A stretch of 6,342 nt of DNA from Actinomycetes bacterium (GTDB taxonomy: Bacteria; Actinomycetota; Acidimicrobiia; Acidimicrobiales; Ilumatobacteraceae). The stretch is from contig JAEZFY010000163.1 in the NCBI GenBank assembly GCA_023417265.1, forward strand, positions 1 through 6,342. The letters are read 5' to 3'. Positions 1 to 5,061 of the stretch are shown one piece after another. The notes beneath the pieces are model-generated. The model saw only the letters and a program-made list of their open reading frames with translations. It did not search any database and was not told the origin of the DNA. How positions within the stretch are numbered: position 1 is the stretch's first letter; every line of letters begins with the position of its first letter. The translations under genes were made by a program, and so were the position numbers.

Positions 1-485
1 GCCGTGGCTCGCTCGGCGGGCACGAACACGCCGACCAGGTCGACGACGAGGCCGGTCGGCGTGGATGCGAACAGGTCGAGCGCGCCGGCTTCGCCGAGCA
101 ACACGATCGCCGTGTTGGCGATGACGCGGTCGCCCCGGGTGTTGACGGTGGACGTCGGTGGGCGCGGCGTCGCCGCCGGGAAGACGGTGACGTAGCCCGC
201 CGCCGACGGGAGGGCCGTCACCGTGACGATCGCCGCGGTGGCGGCGTCGGGCACGTCGGCGTGGGCGGCGACGGCGACGCGGATCGTGTTGGCGTCGGGC
301 CGGGCGCACCCGCACTCGGGGGCGCGGGTGTCGGCCAGGCGGATCGGCCCGACGGGCGTGAACGCCGTGGCCGACGGCACGGCTGCACTGGCGGGCCGTA
401 CCGCGCCCGGTCCGGCGGGGAGCACCGCCACGGCGAGCGCGGCGAGCCATGTGAGGAGCCAGGTGAGGAGCGTGCGAATGGTGAT
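1..485 (-). CDS. Secreted protein with actinobacterial 'LADTR…GYVTVFP' repeat-type domain (partial, 3' end off window)
   Basis: Read on the minus strand, this open frame runs without a stop to the left edge. It begins with a textbook Sec signal peptide: IRTLLTWLLTWLAALAVAVL, then a small-residue region ending near RPASA. The exported part contains FTPVGPIRLADTR, an Ala/Val-rich stretch, AAGYVTVFPA, then VIANTAIVLLGEAGALDLF and GLVVDLVGVFVPAE. This order (LDTR-like motif, GYxTVxP, an AN motif, a final VDxxGxF) is a β-rich module I recall from many secreted or cell-surface proteins of Acidimicrobiia and other Actinobacteria. Its biochemical role is unknown to me. The start is uncertain. No ATG, GTG or TTG lies just upstream of the signal peptide in this frame. 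GGTGGG (491-486) sits 6 nt before an ATT at 479, and the nearest in-frame GTG is at 560, inside the divergent kinase gene. The end given at 485 covers the ATC/ATT options. Confidence 0.72.
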   Translation of the reverse strand, partial: MTIRTLLTWLLTWLAALAVAVLPAGPGAVRPASAAVPSATAFTPVGPIRLADTRAPECGCARPDANTIRVAVAAHADVPDAATAAIVTVTALPSAAGYVTVFPAATPRPPTSTVNTRGDRVIANTAIVLLGEAGALDLFASTPTGLVVDLVGVFVPAERAT

Positions 486-545
486 CCCACCAGTATGCGC
501 GGCTCGATTGGTGGCGGGTGGACGCGACCTGACACGCTCCGGCGG
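486..545. promoter_or_regulatory. Short divergent intergenic region between secreted-protein gene and kinase gene
   Basis: About 60 bp separate the two divergent genes if the kinase starts at ATG 546, and it must hold both promoters. On the minus strand CATACT (497-492) is a plausible -10 element, immediately followed by GGTGGG. On the plus strand I see only a weak CACGCT (533-538), 7 nt before ATG 546. No strong -35, inverted repeat or operator-like repeat is apparent. Confidence 0.35.
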
Positions 546-1622
546 ATGCAGGCAGGTCACGACGACGTCGTCGGGTTCGATCCGGCACGAATCGAGGCAT
601 GGCTCCCCACCGCGGCTGGCGACGCGCGGCCGATCGTGCCCCCGCTGACGTGGCACCGGCTCCAGGGCGGGCACTCGAACCTCACCTATCAGCTGACCGA
701 CGCCGCCGGCCGAGAGATGGTGATCCGCCGCCCGCCGCAGGGTGAGCTGCTGCCCAAGGCCCACGACATGTGGCGCGAATACCGCATCATCGAAGGCCTC
801 TGGCCGACTGCCGTCCCGGTAGCCGAACCGATCGCGTTCTGCGACGACCGGGCGGTCGCCGAAACGCACTTCTACGTGATGGGCAAGTCGGAGGGTCGCG
901 CGCTGTACACCGGCACGAGCACCGCCGAGTGGCTCACCGCCCCCGACCCGGTCGCCGCCCGGCGTCACGCCGGCGAGGTGTTCGTCGACACGCTCGCCGC
1001 CCTGCACTCGATCGAACCGGGCGACGTCGGCCTGGCCGACCTCGCCCGGCCCGACCAGTACGTCGCCCGCCAGTTGAAGACGTGGTACGGGTCGTGGACC
1101 GTGTCGAGCCCGATCGCCGAGCACGACGACCCGCGCATGCACGAACTGCACGAGTTGCTCGTCGGCAACATCCCCGAACAAGGCCCGGGCCGGATCGTGC
1201 ATGGCGACTTCGGTCCGCACAACAGCTTGTTCTCGGCGGCCGGCGACATCACCGCCGTGCTCGACTGGGAGCTGGCCACGCTCGGCGACCCGCTCGCCGA
1301 CTTCGCCTACTCGCTCAACGCGTGGATCGAACCCGGCGATCCGGGGATCTTCGGCACCGACCCGCCGACCGTGCTCCCCGGCTTCCCGACCCGGGCCGAG
1401 CTGATCGAGCGCTACGCCACGGCCACCGGGCGCGACGTGTCGGGCTTGGCGTATTACCGGGCGTTCAACTTCTTCAAGACGGCCGGGATCCTGATCGGCG
1501 TGTACGCCCGCTACCGGGCCGGCCAGAAGTCCACCGAAGGGGTCCAGCTCGACGCCTTGTTCAGCCGCATCGACGTGTCCGTCGAGCAGGCGTGGGACGC
1601 CGCAGCCGGGATGCGCGGGTAG
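546..1622 (+). CDS. APH-family kinase, ACAD10/11 phosphotransferase-like
   Basis: A 358-residue soluble protein of the aminoglycoside phosphotransferase/choline kinase fold. The subgroup resembles the N-terminal kinase domain of ACAD10/ACAD11, which phosphorylates hydroxylated acyl-CoAs in β-oxidation of hydroxy fatty acids. Visible landmarks are the nucleotide-binding loop LQGGHSNLTY (QGGHSN at 40-45), strand MVIRRPP (58-64), the catalytic Brenner motif HGDFGPHN (219-226, catalytic Asp221, metal ligand Asn226) and the metal-binding LDWE (Asp240) followed by LGDPLADFAY. Length fits the family. I chose ATG 546 because the family starts shortly before 'VVGFDPARIEAWL'. The in-frame ATG 495 would add 17 residues (MRGSIGGGW…) and overlap the -10 of the divergent gene. 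No clear ribosome site precedes either. Nothing argues for antibiotic resistance. The stop lies 9 nt before clpP, so the two may be co-transcribed. The substrate cannot be read from the sequence. Confidence 0.88.
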   Translation: MQAGHDDVVGFDPARIEAWLPTAAGDARPIVPPLTWHRLQGGHSNLTYQLTDAAGREMVIRRPPQGELLPKAHDMWREYRIIEGLWPTAVPVAEPIAFCDDRAVAETHFYVMGKSEGRALYTGTSTAEWLTAPDPVAARRHAGEVFVDTLAALHSIEPGDVGLADLARPDQYVARQLKTWYGSWTVSSPIAEHDDPRMHELHELLVGNIPEQGPGRIVHGDFGPHNSLFSAAGDITAVLDWELATLGDPLADFAYSLNAWIEPGDPGIFGTDPPTVLPGFPTRAELIERYATATGRDVSGLAYYRAFNFFKTAGILIGVYARYRAGQKSTEGVQLDALFSRIDVSVEQAWDAAAGMRG

Positions 1623-1625
1623 CCT
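1620..1625 (+). promoter_or_regulatory. Candidate -10 element for a leaderless clpP transcript
   Basis: TAGCCT fits TANNNT and ends 6 nt before the clpP ATG, and there is no Shine-Dalgarno in the 9-nt gap. Its first three bases are the TAG stop of the kinase gene. No convincing -35 is visible, which is common in high-G+C actinobacteria. This spacing would give a leaderless mRNA. Confidence 0.4.
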
Positions 1626-1631
1626 CACCCC

Positions 1632-2237
1632 ATGACGTCACCGTTCGACTCGCCGGCCACCCCGATGGCTCTCGACGCCGGGTTCGACCCGCGTAGCGAC
1701 GTGTTCAACCGGCTCCTGCGCAACCGCATCGTGATGCTCGGATCCGACGTCAACGACGACATCGCCAACCAGATCTGCGCCCAGCTCCTGTACCTCGAAG
1801 GCGAGGACCAGAACGCCGACATCTGGCTGTACATCAACAGCCCCGGCGGCTCGGTCACGGCCGGCATGGCGATCTACGACACGATGCAGTTCGTCGGCCC
1901 CGACGTCGCCACGGTGTGCCTCGGCCTGGCGGCCTCGATGGGCCAGTTCCTGCTCACCGCCGGAGCGGCCGGCAAGCGCTACACGCTGCCGAACGCCCGG
2001 ATCATGATGCACCAGCCGCTCGCGGGCCTGGGCGGGCTGGCCGCCGACATCGCCATCCAGGCCGAGCAGCTCACGTACACCAAGAAGCGGATGGCCGAGC
2101 TGATCGCCCACCACTCCGGTCAGCCGGTCGAGCAGATCCAGCTCGATTCCGAGCGCGACCGTTGGTTCACCGCCGACGCAGCCAAGGAGTACGGCCTCGT
2201 CGACAAGGTCATCCTGCGCCGCGGCGAGATCCACTGA
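1632..2237 (+). CDS. clpP: ATP-dependent Clp protease proteolytic subunit (ClpP1-like)
   Basis: A 201-residue serine protease subunit of the tetradecameric Clp chamber, which degrades substrates unfolded by ClpX or ClpC in the cytoplasm. The triad is intact: Ser102 in GLAASMGQF, His127 in IMMHQPL, and Asp176 in the SERDRWF segment, with spacings matching E. coli ClpP (Ser111/His136/Asp185). YINSPGGSVTAGMAIYDTMQ (71-90) forms the oxyanion region. The head DVFNRLLRNRIVMLGSDVND and the handle AADIAIQAEQ resemble mycobacterial ClpP1 more than ClpP2. Actinobacteria usually place clpP1 and clpP2 together beside tig and clpX, but none of these is next to this copy, so it looks like a solitary clpP. 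ATG 1632 is used with no ribosome site (leaderless candidate); ATG 1665 is an alternative that would remove 11 residues of an N-terminal extension probably lost on processing. The dioxygenase gene begins 24 nt downstream. Confidence 0.95.
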   Translation: MTSPFDSPATPMALDAGFDPRSDVFNRLLRNRIVMLGSDVNDDIANQICAQLLYLEGEDQNADIWLYINSPGGSVTAGMAIYDTMQFVGPDVATVCLGLAASMGQFLLTAGAAGKRYTLPNARIMMHQPLAGLGGLAADIAIQAEQLTYTKKRMAELIAHHSGQPVEQIQLDSERDRWFTADAAKEYGLVDKVILRRGEIH

Positions 2238-2241
2238 GCCG

Positions 2242-2261
2242 GGCCACTCCGGAGGCCAACC
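2242..2261 (+). promoter_or_regulatory. Strong ribosome-binding site of the PhyH-family gene, within a small GGCC…GGCC inverted repeat
   Basis: GGAGG (2251-2255) lies 6 nt before GTG 2262, the best Shine-Dalgarno in the window, and it fixes that start. It overlaps the right arm of GGCC(2242-2245)-N8-GGCC(2254-2257), with the palindrome CTCCGGAG between the arms. A weak hairpin could partly mask the site. Whether this regulates anything is speculative. Confidence 0.55.
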
Positions 2262-3089
2262 GTGTCCGGACCCACCAGCGATCCCACGATCGACCCCACG
2301 ATCGACCAGGCCGCGTGGGAGCGCGACGGGTACCTGCACCTGCCGCACGTGCTCACGGCCGACGAGGTTGCCGAACTGCGCCAGTGGGCTGACGACATCG
2401 CCGCCCGGCCGGGCGACCCGAGCCGCGCCGACGGGCTGCTCCAGCACTACGAGCTCACCGACCGCGGCGCGCAGATCGCCCGGTCCGAGAACCTCGTGCC
2501 CAACCACGCCGGATTCGCCGCCCTGATCGACCACGGGCGCCTCCCGGCGATCGCCGCGGCGCTGCTCGGCGAGCCGGTGGTGACGTACAAGGAGAAGATC
2601 AACTACAAGCTCGCCGGCGGTGCCGGGTTCGCCCCGCACCAGGACGCCCGCGCCTACAAGTTCGCCGACACGCACGTCTCGGCGATGGTGGCGATCGACG
2701 ACGCCACCGTCGAGAACGGCTGCGTCGAAGTGGTCGCCGGATGGCACCACGAACTGCTCGACGTCGACGAGCGCGGCTGCGTCCATCCCGAGCTGGTCGA
2801 GCAGTTCGTCTGGCAACCGGTGCCGCTGCGCGCCGGCGACGTGCTGTGGTTCCACTCGCGCACGCCGCACCGCAGCGACCGCAACCTCACCCGCAGCACG
2901 CGCCGGGGCTTGTTCTGCACCTACAACGCGGCCGCCCTCGGCGACCTGCGCACCAGCTACTACGCCGACAAGCTGGCGTACTTCGAACAGCACGGCAACG
3001 CCGCCCATCGGGTCTCGACGATCGGCGACTTCGAGGGCCGCCAACCGAGCGCCGCCGACCTGCGCGCGATCGGCGTCACCAGGCCGTGA
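2262..3089 (+). CDS. phnY: PhyH-family Fe(II)/2-oxoglutarate dioxygenase, probable PhnY-like phosphonate α-hydroxylase
   Basis: A 275-residue cytoplasmic non-haem iron oxygenase of the phytanoyl-CoA dioxygenase family. N-terminal WERDGYLHLPHVLTADEV is the usual PhyH opening. The facial triad is His126 and Asp128 in FAPHQDARAY plus His203 in SRTPHRSDRN, and the 2-oxoglutarate-binding arginine is probably Arg214 or Arg215 in STRRG. YKEKINYKLAGGAGF precedes the HxD motif, a stretch I associate with PhnY-type members. PhnY converts 2-aminoethylphosphonate, 2-oxoglutarate and O2 to (R)-1-hydroxy-2-aminoethylphosphonate, succinate and CO2. The strongest support here is the next gene, a PhnZ-like enzyme whose GTG overlaps this TGA. 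The family is certain, the PhnY assignment is likely, and the exact substrate is inferred. GTG 2262 is fixed by GGAGG. The N-terminus carries a DPTIDPTID duplication. The name phnY is also used for an unrelated phosphonoacetaldehyde dehydrogenase; that is not meant here. Confidence 0.8.
   Translation: MSGPTSDPTIDPTIDQAAWERDGYLHLPHVLTADEVAELRQWADDIAARPGDPSRADGLLQHYELTDRGAQIARSENLVPNHAGFAALIDHGRLPAIAAALLGEPVVTYKEKINYKLAGGAGFAPHQDARAYKFADTHVSAMVAIDDATVENGCVEVVAGWHHELLDVDERGCVHPELVEQFVWQPVPLRAGDVLWFHSRTPHRSDRNLTRSTRRGLFCTYNAAALGDLRTSYYADKLAYFEQHGNAAHRVSTIGDFEGRQPSAADLRAIGVTRP
2283..2306 (+). repeat. Perfect 12-bp tandem duplication in the 5' end of the PhyH-family gene
   Basis: CCCACGATCGAC occurs twice head to tail (2283-2294 and 2295-2306), coding DPTIDPTID in-frame. 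Each unit contains the palindrome CGATCG. It lies in the disordered N-terminal tail before the PhyH domain and does not break the frame. Slippage duplication is the simplest explanation. Confidence 0.85.
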
Positions 3090-3649
3090 ACTGGAGCGCG
3101 ATCGCGTCGGGTGGCGAACTCGCCGACGCGCTCGTGGGGCTGTTCGCCGAGCGCGGCGACGAGCACTACGACGAGGCGGTCACGCAGTCTGCGCACGCCG
3201 CCCAGACGGCCCGCCTGGCGCGCCTGCACGACGCCCCACCGGAACTGACCGTGGCCGCCCTGCTGCACGACGTCGGGCACCTGCTCGAGCCGGACGAGGC
3301 GTCGGTCCGGAACATCCGCGACCTGCGCCACGAGCAGCTCGGCGCGCGTCTGCTCGGGCGCTGGTACCCGCCGGCGGTGACCGAGCCGATCCGGCTCCAC
3401 GTCGCGGCCAAGCGCTACCTGTGTGCCGTCGACGACACCTACCAGTCGGCGCTGTCACCCGAGTCGGCGCGCAGCCTGGCGCTGCAGGGCGGGCCGATGA
3501 CCGCCACCGAAGCCGCCGCCTTCGCGAGCACGCCGTACGCCGACGCGGCGACGCAGCTGCGCCACTGGGACGACCTCGCCAAGCGCACCGACGTCATCGC
3601 CGCGCCGGTGGCGAGCTACCGCGAACTGCTCGCCGGGCTCAGTCGATGA
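3086..3649 (+). CDS. phnZ: HD-domain mixed-valence diiron oxygenase, PhnZ-like (C-P bond cleaving)
   Basis: A 187-residue HD-superfamily protein starting at GTG 3086, whose last two bases are the first two of the upstream TGA (GTGA overlap). Candidate diiron ligands are His37 (QSAHAAQ), His61-Asp62 (LLHDVGH), His82 (RHEQLG), His105 (LHVAAKRYLC) and Asp162 (LRHWDD). Their spacing is nearly that of PhnZ as I recall it (His34, His58, Asp59, His80, His104, Asp161). PhnZ residues proposed to hold the phosphonate also have counterparts: His65, Lys109, Ser127 and Arg159. Tyr28 and Glu30 lie where PhnZ has Tyr24 and Glu27, though the tyrosine is offset by one. ALQGGPMTATEAAAF is a further PhnZ-like block. 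PhnZ oxidatively cleaves (R)-1-hydroxy-2-aminoethylphosphonate to glycine and phosphate. The pairing with a PhyH dioxygenase strongly supports an oxidative phosphonate pathway. A related HD oxygenase with another α-hydroxyphosphonate substrate (as in TmpB) remains possible. Confidence 0.85.
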   Translation: MNWSAIASGGELADALVGLFAERGDEHYDEAVTQSAHAAQTARLARLHDAPPELTVAALLHDVGHLLEPDEASVRNIRDLRHEQLGARLLGRWYPPAVTEPIRLHVAAKRYLCAVDDTYQSALSPESARSLALQGGPMTATEAAAFASTPYADAATQLRHWDDLAKRTDVIAAPVASYRELLAGLSR

Positions 3650-4292
3650 ACCGGCACCACTGGTCGAGCGGCATGCGCGCCGACGCCAGCGAGTTGATCG
3701 GATGGGTGTCGTCGGCGTGCCCGATCGCCACACCGCAGAACAGCATCTCGTCGGCGGGCGCGCCGACGAACTCGGCCACCGTCTGCGGGTAGGCCGACCA
3801 GAACTCCTGCGGGCACGTATCGAGCCCGGCCTCTTGGGCGAGCAGCATGAACGTCTGCAGATACATCCCGAGGTCGCTCCACTGGGGCGGGCCCATCTTG
3901 CGGTCGACGAAACAGAACAGCGCCGCCGGCGCGCCGAAGAAGTCGGCGTTCTTGGCGAACTGGGCGAACCGGCCGGGCTTGTCGTCGCGGGCGATGCCGA
4001 TCGTGGCGTACATTGCCTCGCCGAGCGCAAAACGGTTCGTGCGGTACGGCTCCCACAGGTTGGGCGGGTACACGTCGTACTCGGGCTGCTCGGCGGGGCG
4101 CCCCGCCATCACCTCCCGGAAACGGGCCATCGCCGGCCCGTTGACGACATAGATCCGCCACGGCTGGACGTTGCCGCCGCTCGGTGCCCGGGCGGCCCGC
4201 TCGACGAGGTCGGCGAGTACGCCCGAGTCGACCGGGTCGGGCAGGAAGGCGCGCACCGACCGCCGGGCGGCCACCGCCGCCGACACCGACAT
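3639..4292 (-). CDS. Nitroreductase-family FMN oxidoreductase
   Basis: A 217-residue protein (from ATG 4292) of the FMN-dependent nitroreductase fold, normally a homodimer using NAD(P)H. RRSVRAF (10-16) is the N-terminal phosphate-binding arginine motif, and RAPSGGNVQPWRIYVV (from about 35) is the FMN/active-site loop. DLGMYLQTFMLLAQEAGL is the dimer-interface helix and GVAIGHAD the C-terminal FMN strand. Its physiological substrate is not evident; relatives reduce nitroaromatics, quinones or flavins. The start could be ATG 4292, preceded by GGAG at 9 nt, or GTG 4316, which overlaps the TGA of the upstream DedA gene as GTGA and would add 8 residues (VSATETGS). I prefer 4292 because the family opens a few residues before the RRS motif. 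The 3' end overlaps the convergent PhnZ-like gene by 11 bp, so no intrinsic terminator fits between them. Confidence 0.9.
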   Translation of the reverse strand: MSVSAAVAARRSVRAFLPDPVDSGVLADLVERAARAPSGGNVQPWRIYVVNGPAMARFREVMAGRPAEQPEYDVYPPNLWEPYRTNRFALGEAMYATIGIARDDKPGRFAQFAKNADFFGAPAALFCFVDRKMGPPQWSDLGMYLQTFMLLAQEAGLDTCPQEFWSAYPQTVAEFVGAPADEMLFCGVAIGHADDTHPINSLASARMPLDQWCRFID

Positions 4293-4312
4293 CGAACCAG
4301 TCTCCGTTGCGC

Positions 4313-4966
4313 TCACGGCTGCGAGGGTAGGTCACCGGGCGCCGCCCGGCGCTTGCCGCGCACGTGGCGCACGATCTCGATCAGCACCGTGATCGACAAC
4401 GCCGTACCGAAGGCGACGAGGAACGCCGTCGTGTGATCGTCCTTGAACGTGTTGCCGAACACGTAGCCGAGCAACCCGGCGTAGCTGGCCCACAGCACGA
4501 CCGCGATCGCGATCCAGCCGGCGAACCAGCCGAGCGGCTGGCGAGTGACCCCCGACGAGATCGTCAGCGCGGTGCGCCCACCGGGAATGAACCGGGCGGT
4601 GATCAGGAGCGGGCCGCCGCGGCGCCGGATCGCCTGCTTGGCCCAGTCGAGCCGGCGTTGGTACGACTCGCGGCGCGCCGCCCGACGTTCGACGACGCCA
4701 CGCAACCGGGCGCCCACCTGGTAGGCGGTCATGTCGCCCAGGAACGCGCCGACCGCCCCGGCGGCGATGACGAAGTAGATCTCCTGGTTGCCGAGCCCGG
4801 CAGCGACACCGCCGAGGATCACCGCCGTCTCGCTCGGCACGACCGGCAGGATCGAGTCGAGAAACGCGATCGCCAGAACCACCAGCAGGAACCACCAGTT
4901 GGCCGAGAGCTCCTCGAGCTCACCGGTGATCCGGTCGACGACGTCGAGCGCGCCCGCGAGCAACAT
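4313..4966 (-). CDS. DedA-family (SNARE-associated/VTT) integral membrane protein
   Basis: A 217-residue polytopic inner-membrane protein of the DedA family. Some members act as undecaprenyl-phosphate or phospholipid translocases and support proton-motive force and envelope integrity. Hydrophobic segments appear near 25-45, 48-75, 118-150 and 150-200. Family signatures are PVVPSE (41-46), with the acidic residue Glu46 in the re-entrant region, GDMTAYQVG (77-85) and RFIPGGRTALTISSG (Arg125, Pro128, Arg131), the conserved R-x3-P-x2-R-T loop. A basic amphipathic linker (RRAARRESYQRR) separates the two halves and the C-terminus is basic and cytoplasmic. Length is typical. ATG 4966 has no ribosome site but a TACCGT box 8 nt upstream. 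It is co-directional with the nitroreductase downstream (GTGA overlap or 20-nt gap depending on that gene's start), so the two are probably an operon, although their functions show no obvious link. Confidence 0.92.
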   Translation of the reverse strand: MLLAGALDVVDRITGELEELSANWWFLLVVLAIAFLDSILPVVPSETAVILGGVAAGLGNQEIYFVIAAGAVGAFLGDMTAYQVGARLRGVVERRAARRESYQRRLDWAKQAIRRRGGPLLITARFIPGGRTALTISSGVTRQPLGWFAGWIAIAVVLWASYAGLLGYVFGNTFKDDHTTAFLVAFGTALSITVLIEIVRHVRGKRRAAPGDLPSQP

Positions 4967-4974
4967 GGCGGGTC

Positions 4975-4980
4975 ACGGTA
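4975..4980 (-). promoter_or_regulatory. Candidate -10 element for a leaderless DedA transcript
   Basis: On the minus strand TACCGT (TANNNT type) ends 8 nt before the DedA ATG, and the short gap GACCCGCC has no Shine-Dalgarno. This spacing would place the transcription start at or next to the start codon. No clear -35 is seen. Confidence 0.45.
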
Positions 4981-5011
4981 CAGGTGTGGGCCCCGGTGGA
5001 CGCCCGTGATT

Positions 5012-5028
5012 CTCACCGAACGCTCACC
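5012..5028 (+). promoter_or_regulatory. Direct repeat CTCACC-N5-CTCACC, candidate response-regulator operator
   Basis: Two identical CTCACC hexamers (5012-5017 and 5023-5028) are spaced 11 bp start to start, one helical turn, in the DedA/regulator intergenic region and 33 bp before the regulator start. OmpR/PhoB-family dimers bind head-to-tail repeats with exactly this period, and many autoregulate. The site is also placed to act on the divergent DedA promoter. Binding is inferred. Confidence 0.45.
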
Positions 5029-5061
5029 CGCAGCGGGGCGCATCTCTGGTGTACTGCGGGT

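Noticed and set aside
218..535. Minus-strand frame starting at GTG 535 and including GTG 490
   Set aside because: It is Pro/Arg/Ser-rich with no domain, and is one frame off the signal-peptide reading that makes biological sense.
4..648. Plus-strand frames across the first 650 bp and the upstream extension of the kinase frame to 261
   Set aside because: The minus strand here encodes a signal peptide and a recognisable secreted domain; the plus-strand translations have no motif and the kinase family starts near 546.
546..1622. Antibiotic-resistance aminoglycoside phosphotransferase
   Set aside because: The fold is shared, but the sequence style (QGGHSN, VIRRPP, HGDFGPHN, LDWELATLGDPLADFAY) matches ACAD10/11-like metabolic kinases, not known resistance enzymes.
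1638..3044. 468-codon open frame on the minus strand opposite clpP and the dioxygenase
   Set aside because: It is antisense to two well-recognised genes, has no recognisable domain and shows the Val/Gly/Ala/Asp/Arg bias of a high-G+C shadow frame.
3086..3649. Ordinary HD-type nucleotide phosphohydrolase or stringent-response hydrolase
   Set aside because: The extra His ligands, the HVAAKRYLC and LQGGPMTATEA blocks and the PhyH partner fit PhnZ better than hydrolytic HD families.
2620..3792. 390-codon plus-strand frame overlapping the dioxygenase and HD genes
   Set aside because: The translation is a low-complexity Arg/Ala/Thr/Ser mix, and it spans two genes with clear family motifs in other frames and crosses into the convergent nitroreductase.
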